From: Myceligenerans pegani
Lineage (GTDB): Bacteria > Actinomycetota > Actinomycetes > Actinomycetales > Cellulomonadaceae
Assembly (NCBI RefSeq): GCF_014892515.1
Contig: NZ_JADBGR010000066.1
Coordinates: 1 to 59,897, forward strand
DNA length: 59,897 bases
Reading direction: 5' to 3'
A program made the position numbers and the translations under genes. Shown piece by piece: positions 55,977-59,897 of the stretch (position 1 is its first letter; each line of letters starts with the position of its first letter). The notes beneath the pieces were generated by a model, which did not search any database, was not told the origin of the DNA, and saw only the letters and a list, made by a program, of their open reading frames with translations.

Positions 55977-56324
55977 GTGAGGAATTCCACGAAACGAAAG
56001 CAGGCATTTCGGCTCGGCGCCATAGCGGCCGCCGCGACGATCTTCGGCTACCCCGCCAACCTGGACGACGGCGACCGGATGCAGCGCTGTCGCACCCTGG
56101 TCCGCAAGAAGGACCGCCCCAACAGTTCGATCGCTCGCGGCTGCCGGTACGGGAAGGGTTCCTCGGGCGGCCGGTGGGTCTGGCAGTACCGGACGGGAAC
56201 GGGGCTCGGGTTCGCCCGGGGTGTCACCTCCTACGGGCCGAGCAGGGGCGTCGCCGACATCGGGTCGCCGCACTTCGACCGGGCGGTGCGTGACCTGGCC
56301 AGGGCGGCGAACAGGGCCTTCTGA
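55977..56324 (+). CDS. Hypothetical basic protein
   Basis: 115 residues if started at the GTG at 55977; an ATG at 55833 in the same frame is another candidate. Codon third positions are strongly G/C over the main part, which supports coding. The sequence has a short hydrophobic stretch (FRLGAIAAAATIFGYP) that could be a signal or anchor, then a Lys/Arg/Gly-rich body (CRTLVRKKDRPNSSIARGCRYGKGSSGGRW) with two Cys. No ribosome binding site is seen and no family is recognised. Confidence 0.4.
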   Translation: MRNSTKRKQAFRLGAIAAAATIFGYPANLDDGDRMQRCRTLVRKKDRPNSSIARGCRYGKGSSGGRWVWQYRTGTGLGFARGVTSYGPSRGVADIGSPHFDRAVRDLARAANRAF

Positions 56325-56388
56325 CCGGTACCGACCAGCCTGACCTCGCCTCCGTGGACGGCGGCGGCTGTCCCCCGTGATGCGGACG

Positions 56389-56454
56389 GGAAAGGCGCCT
56401 CTCGCCGGAGATGGCTCGTGCCCGCGAACCTCGAACGCCGAGAGCCGCCTTTCC
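56389..56454. terminator. Long imperfect inverted repeat between convergent genes
   Basis: GGAAAGGCGCCTCTCG (56389-56404) pairs with 56439-56454 with one mismatch and a 34-base loop, between the hypothetical gene and the minus-strand CU044_5270-type gene. It probably acts as a terminator for either direction. Confidence 0.55.
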
Positions 56455-56468
56455 TTGTGCGCCGCCTG

Positions 56469-57617
56469 TCAGTCGTAGTTCCACTCGTCGAGGCGGAGGC
56501 GTGGGTCGTCGGCGTCGATCGGTTCCATGGAGCGGGCGATCTCCTTCATCGTCTCCAGGTCCGCGTCGGAGTCCGAGATGCTGTACTGCACGCCGTCCTC
56601 CCTCCAGCTGAAGCTGTTGGCGTTGGGCCCGGTGCCCTCTGTGTACGTCGCGAGCCCGCCGTCGAACTCGACGACCTCACCTCCCTCCAGGTAGCTGTAC
56701 TCCTCGGGAACCAGAGCGGGCCAGACCGCGGACACGTACGATGACCCGCTCTCCAGTCGGCCGTCCTGGACCGACCCTTGCCACAGCATCCACTGGTACT
56801 GCGTCGTGCCGGGTCCGGCCTTCGGAAGCTTCACCCGTTCGTATCCCTCGGGCACCCCGGACACTCGGCCGGATCCGAGCTCCAGGCTCTCCAGCGCCGA
56901 CACGAGCTCGTCCCGCGTGACTCCGTTGCCCTGGGCGTGCCACCTGTCGCCGCCTTCGGTCCACCAGATGAACTGGTATCCCGCAGGCGACACAAGCTCC
57001 TGCGCCGTCGTGCCGCGCAGTTCGACAGGGCTGGCTTCCGCCGGCCCGGTACTGGTTTCCGGGTCGAGTCCGCTCGGGAGCGGCCCTCCGCGCAGAACCG
57101 CGAAGGCCTGCTCGTTCTGCCGGTCGACGAAGAAGGCCGTAGCCAGGCCGTCCGGGCAGTTCACCGGGACGGCTTCGAACGTCGGCGGGGCGGTGATCGG
57201 CACATCGGGCCGTGTCACGGCATGATCGAGGAGCTCGCCCCACTGCTGCACCGGCACGGGTACCGCCTCCGGCATCATGGTGTACTGCCCGCACGTCTCC
57301 GGCAGGCGGAGCGGATCGATCCGGACCGCCGGCGGCGCCGCGACCTCGGCCCTCGATCGATCGGTACCCAGGAAGCTCGCCGTCACTCCCGCACCGACGA
57401 GCAGCAGGCCGACGACGCCGAGGGCGACCAGCTGCCGCGGCTCCCAGATCCGGCTACGCACGAGGGCGGTCTTCTCGACATCGATCGAGAAGGAGAACGC
57501 ACCCTGTGCTCCGGTACGACCCCGCTCGAATGCGGCGCGTGCCTGTTCGAGTCCGGCGGGGTCGGGCGAACCGGCCGGTGCCAGATCGCTCAGGATCTCG
57601 TGGGTCTCGCGGCTCAT
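56469..57617 (-). CDS. CU044_5270-type membrane protein, probable anti-sigma partner
   Basis: 382 residues from the ATG at 57617, with GAGGAGGGCACG upstream and a 4-base overlap with the sigma gene. A cytoplasmic N-terminal part (1-60) is followed by one membrane helix (62-84, LVALGVVGLLLVGAGVTASF) and a large outer domain. The type is regularly found behind ECF sigma genes in actinobacteria. Its arrangement suggests a sensor or anti-sigma factor; binding to sigma is inference. Two Cys (CGQY and NCPD) may form a disulfide outside. Confidence 0.8.
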   Translation of the reverse strand: MSRETHEILSDLAPAGSPDPAGLEQARAAFERGRTGAQGAFSFSIDVEKTALVRSRIWEPRQLVALGVVGLLLVGAGVTASFLGTDRSRAEVAAPPAVRIDPLRLPETCGQYTMMPEAVPVPVQQWGELLDHAVTRPDVPITAPPTFEAVPVNCPDGLATAFFVDRQNEQAFAVLRGGPLPSGLDPETSTGPAEASPVELRGTTAQELVSPAGYQFIWWTEGGDRWHAQGNGVTRDELVSALESLELGSGRVSGVPEGYERVKLPKAGPGTTQYQWMLWQGSVQDGRLESGSSYVSAVWPALVPEEYSYLEGGEVVEFDGGLATYTEGTGPNANSFSWREDGVQYSISDSDADLETMKEIARSMEPIDADDPRLRLDEWNYD

Positions 57618-58207
57618 CGTGCCCTCCTCGCTGCTGTCCGCTTGTTCATCGGGCCGCCCTCGACGACCGCGGCTTCGCGAACGATCGTGTAGCCGCCGAC
57701 GAGAACGGTCAGCTTTCGACGTGCCCGCGAGAGCCGCATCTTGAAGGCCGCCTTGCTGCAGCCGGCCACGCGCGCGGCGTCGGCCGGCGCCAGGCCGTCC
57801 CATCCGGTGAGCAGGAGCGCCTCCCGCTCCTTCGGCTCCAGACGGTTCAGCGCCACCAGCATCGCGTCGCGCTGGGCGACGGCGTGGTCTGCACCGTCCG
57901 TTCGCGCGACGCGCGCGAGATGCTCCAGCGCGGACTCCGCGGAACGGCGCCGCCGTGCCGCACGCTGCTGGTTGCGCAGGATGTTCCGGGCCACGACCAG
58001 CAACCAGGGCAAGGGATCGGCAGGGATGTCGTCGAGGCGGCGGACGGCCACGAGGAACGTGTCGGCCACGACCTCCTGCGCGTCATGCGGAGTGACATGC
58101 CGCATCGCGTACGCCTGAACCCGCCAGGCGTAGGCGCGCCACAACTCCGTGACCCGATCCTCGGCCGACGGCGGATCACCGCCGGGAAGTCCTCGTAATC
58201 TGTTCAC
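57614..58207 (-). CDS. ECF-type RNA polymerase sigma factor
   Basis: 197 residues from the GTG at 58207. Region 2 reads ELWRAYAWRVQAYAMRHVTPHDAQEVVADTFLVAVRRLDDI, and region 4 LNRLEPKEREALLLTGWDGLAPADAARVAGCSKAAFKMRLSRARRKL with its helix-turn-helix. No other domain is present. No Shine-Dalgarno sequence is obvious; the open frame upstream is not coding in character. It forms an operon with the downstream membrane partner. Confidence 0.9.
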   Translation of the reverse strand: MNRLRGLPGGDPPSAEDRVTELWRAYAWRVQAYAMRHVTPHDAQEVVADTFLVAVRRLDDIPADPLPWLLVVARNILRNQQRAARRRRSAESALEHLARVARTDGADHAVAQRDAMLVALNRLEPKEREALLLTGWDGLAPADAARVAGCSKAAFKMRLSRARRKLTVLVGGYTIVREAAVVEGGPMNKRTAARRAR

Positions 58208-58289
58208 GTCTTGAAATGTCCGCTCGCGCGCTCGAGTAACGTCCCTGAGCCACAACGCCGAGTCGGCAGGTCCGCGGCGCGGGGCGGCG

Positions 58290-58691
58290 CTACTCCGGCG
58301 CCTTCTCGATGAGGTCGTAGTGCTTTCGGCCCCACTCCCCCAAGGGCTGCAGCGCGGCGACCAGCTCGGCCCCGACCTCGGTCGGGGTGTACAGGATCTG
58401 CACGGGCATGGTGGGCACGACCTCACGCTCGATGAATCCCTGCCGCTCCAGCTCGCGCAGGCGCTGGGTCAGCAGCCGGTCCGAGATGCCGTGGACGTAG
58501 CGGCGGTACTCGACGAACCGCCGCGCGCCCGCGACCCCGGCATAGAGGATGGCTCCTGACCAGCGGCGCCCGGCACGTTCGAGGGTGCGCCGGAAGATCA
58601 CGCAGTCGTCCTCCTTCACGACGACACCGCCCGCCGCGCCTGGTGACGGGTTCCGGGCGGGGGCAACGGGGACAGTCGAATCGGAAGTCAC
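58290..58691 (-). CDS. HxlR family transcriptional regulator
   Basis: 133 residues with the winged-helix core RTLERAGRRWSGAILYAGVAGARRFVEYRRYVHGISDRLLTQRLRELERQGFIEREV, as in HxlR/YodB-type regulators. A Cys at EDDCVIFRRTLE is placed like the redox-sensing Cys of YodB. An N-terminal extension of about 25 residues is present; a later GTG (VVVKEDDC) is another possible start. It diverges from a DoxX gene and probably controls it. Confidence 0.9.
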   Translation of the reverse strand: MTSDSTVPVAPARNPSPGAAGGVVVKEDDCVIFRRTLERAGRRWSGAILYAGVAGARRFVEYRRYVHGISDRLLTQRLRELERQGFIEREVVPTMPVQILYTPTEVGAELVAALQPLGEWGRKHYDLIEKAPE

Positions 58692-58706
58692 TTACCAATA
58701 GTGAGT
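58690..58706. promoter_or_regulatory. Probable HxlR operator
   Basis: ACTTACCAATAGTGAGT forms a near-perfect dyad (ACTTAC/GTGAGT, one mismatch) at the 5' end of the HxlR gene, in the only AT-rich stretch of the gap. Many HxlR and DoxX pairs share such sites. Confidence 0.55.
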
Positions 58707-58815
58707 TGCTAACCCAGTCCTTGGCAAGTCGCGACGGTTGCCGGACGATTCGTGAGGCGCTCGAACGGGCGCCTGCCCTCGCCGGCCTCGTCCGGCCGTC
58801 GTCCTCGGAGGACCC

Positions 58816-59169
58816 GTGTTCATTGCTTCTGTCGTCGTCTCCGCGCTTCTCGCCCTGGCCACCGCGTTCAGCGGCTACGGCAAGCTGACGCGCAATCCCC
58901 AGGTGGTGGAGCCGCTCACCACCAAGCTCGGTGTGCCCGAGCGGCTCGTCCCGGTGCTCGGCACCCTGCTGGTCGCCGGTGCCGTCGGCACCGTCGTCGG
59001 GATCTGGTGGGCGCCGATCGGCATCGCCGCCACCGGGTGCTTCGTCCTCTACTTCCTGGGTGCGATCATCACCCACCTGCGCGCCAAGGACTGGCCGGGT
59101 GTCGGCCCGACCGGCGGGCTCATGCTGCTTTCGGCCGCCGCCCTGGTGCTGCGCGTGCTCTCCCTCTGA
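58816..59169 (+). CDS. DoxX family membrane protein
   Basis: 117 residues with four membrane helices (VVVSALLALATAFSGYGKL, LVPVLGTLLVAGAVGTVVGI, IGIAATGCFVLYFLGAIITH, GLMLLSAAALVLRVLSL). The KLTRNPQVVEPLTTKLGVP loop and HLRAKDWP match DoxX/DoxX-like proteins. Several members take part in redox or quinone stress. The GTG start follows GGAGGACCC. It is under the likely control of the divergent HxlR gene. Confidence 0.88.
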   Translation: MFIASVVVSALLALATAFSGYGKLTRNPQVVEPLTTKLGVPERLVPVLGTLLVAGAVGTVVGIWWAPIGIAATGCFVLYFLGAIITHLRAKDWPGVGPTGGLMLLSAAALVLRVLSL

Positions 59170-59343
59170 GAAGGCGCCGGGCTGGCCCGGCCGATCCCGG
59201 GGTGTCCCGTGCGGATCCGCGAAGGGCTCGGTGAGGGTGGCGACAAGGGCCGGGTCGACGACCACCAGGCCCGGGGCCGGTTATCGGCAGCGTATCGAGA
59301 ACCGGAGACGCTCTCGCAACGTCGTCTCCGATGTCCTCATGTC

Positions 59344-59897
59344 ATGAGCACGCCGAGCACTCAGGAACGCATCCCACCGGCCCATGCCCGGGCACCCGGG
59401 CCTCGCGACGGCACCCGCGGCAGACGACGCCTGACCGTCATCCTGCTCATGGCGGTCGCCATCCTCCTGGCAGCCGCCGCGGCCTACCCACTGATCGAGC
59501 GTGCCGCAGGCCGTGCCCCCCTCACGGCCGACGACGTCCTGGGCAGCAGCCCGGAACCGAGCGGATCGACCGGTGAGGCCGGCGGAGACATCCCCGCAGG
59601 CGCGGCCGGACCCAACGACGACATCCCCGCGATCACCCGCCTCGACCCCGCGCTCCGCGCCGCCGTCCGACACGCCGCGGACGACGCGCACGCTGCCGGC
59701 ATCGACCTCTGGATCACCAGCGGATGGCGCAGCCCCGCCTACCAGCAAAGCCTCTACGACGAGGCGATCCGGACCAAGGGCCTCGCCGAGGCCCGCCGCA
59801 CCGTCGCCACCCCCGAGACATCGCAGCACGTCAGCGGCAACGCCGTCGACATCGGCCCCACCGAGGGCGCCTACTGGCTCATCCAGCACGGCACCGA
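59344..59897 (+). CDS. VanY-type D-alanyl-D-alanine carboxypeptidase, cut by window end
   Basis: The visible 184 codons encode a basic start, a membrane anchor or signal (LTVILLMAVAILLAAAAAYPLIE, about 31-53), a Gly/Asp/Pro-rich linker and the start of a peptidase M15B domain: ITRLDPALRAAVRHAADDA, LWITSGWRSPAYQQSLYDEA and the zinc motif SQHVSGNAVDIGP. The domain runs off the window before its second metal site. It should trim the terminal D-Ala of peptidoglycan stem peptides. Confidence 0.88.
   Translation, partial: MSTPSTQERIPPAHARAPGPRDGTRGRRRLTVILLMAVAILLAAAAAYPLIERAAGRAPLTADDVLGSSPEPSGSTGEAGGDIPAGAAGPNDDIPAITRLDPALRAAVRHAADDAHAAGIDLWITSGWRSPAYQQSLYDEAIRTKGLAEARRTVATPETSQHVSGNAVDIGPTEGAYWLIQHGT

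Overview
The window is very GC-rich DNA (third codon positions are almost all G or C) with many GTG starts and tightly overlapping genes (ATGA/GTGA junctions). It encodes FbiC (coenzyme F420 precursor synthesis), a B. subtilis XynC-like GH30 glucuronoxylanase and many TetR-type regulators. This points to a chromosomal segment of a plant-biomass-degrading actinobacterium; Micrococcales, for example Promicromonosporaceae/Cellulosimicrobium relatives, is my guess from gene content, not a database result. I see no rRNA, tRNA, CRISPR array, prophage or insertion sequence.

Layout. 1-7.35 kb: a secreted discoidin plus beta-helix protein (minus) diverges from a four-gene sugar ABC importer whose binding protein resembles the rhamnose protein RhaS. 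A clear -35/-10 promoter and a LacI-type operator precede the importer. 7.4-10.5 kb: two mirror-image DUF4386/TetR modules with palindromic operators. 10.5-14.8 kb: a deazaflavin-dependent oxidoreductase-like protein, a CPA2 antiporter and bifunctional FO synthase FbiC. 14.9-21.6 kb: DUF427 protein, MarR/NmrA divergent pair, MBL-fold hydrolase, TetR plus an ABC-2 permease without an ATPase, and a ketopantoate-reductase-like protein. 21.7-25.5 kb: a copper-type group, membrane protein - YcnI - CopC/CopD fusion - second YcnI-like protein, whose three exported domains are all predicted to begin with histidine after signal cleavage. 25.5-29.1 kb: CGNR regulator divergent from an alpha/beta hydrolase, then a MacB-type ATPase/permease pair.

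29.1-37 kb: GntP-type transporter, SulP transporter, a small secreted His/Cys-rich peptide, and a minus-strand series xynC-dgoK-dgoA-dgoD linking xylan attack with the galactonate (De Ley-Doudoroff type) pathway. 37-47 kb: potassium block with kdpFABCDE on the minus strand, headed by an apparently unannotated 40-codon membrane ORF translationally coupled to kdpF, and a divergent TrkH/KtrB-type channel. 47-59.9 kb: a 1261-residue HTH-nSTAND-TM-WD40 protein, a lipoprotein polysaccharide deacetylase, a TetR/haloperoxidase-like hydrolase pair with two perfect palindromes, an F420-type LLM oxidoreductase, an ECF sigma factor with its CU044_5270-type partner, HxlR/DoxX divergent pair, and a VanY-type carboxypeptidase cut by the window end.

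How the genes work together: carbohydrate attack and uptake (discoidin protein, importer, XynC, Dgo, GntP), potassium homeostasis (Kdp, TrkH, antiporter), F420 production and use (FbiC, Ddn-like and LLM proteins), copper handling, and many small regulator-target pairs with visible operators. Starts were assigned from frame, ribosome binding sites and family length; functions rest on recognised motifs and family resemblance read by eye.
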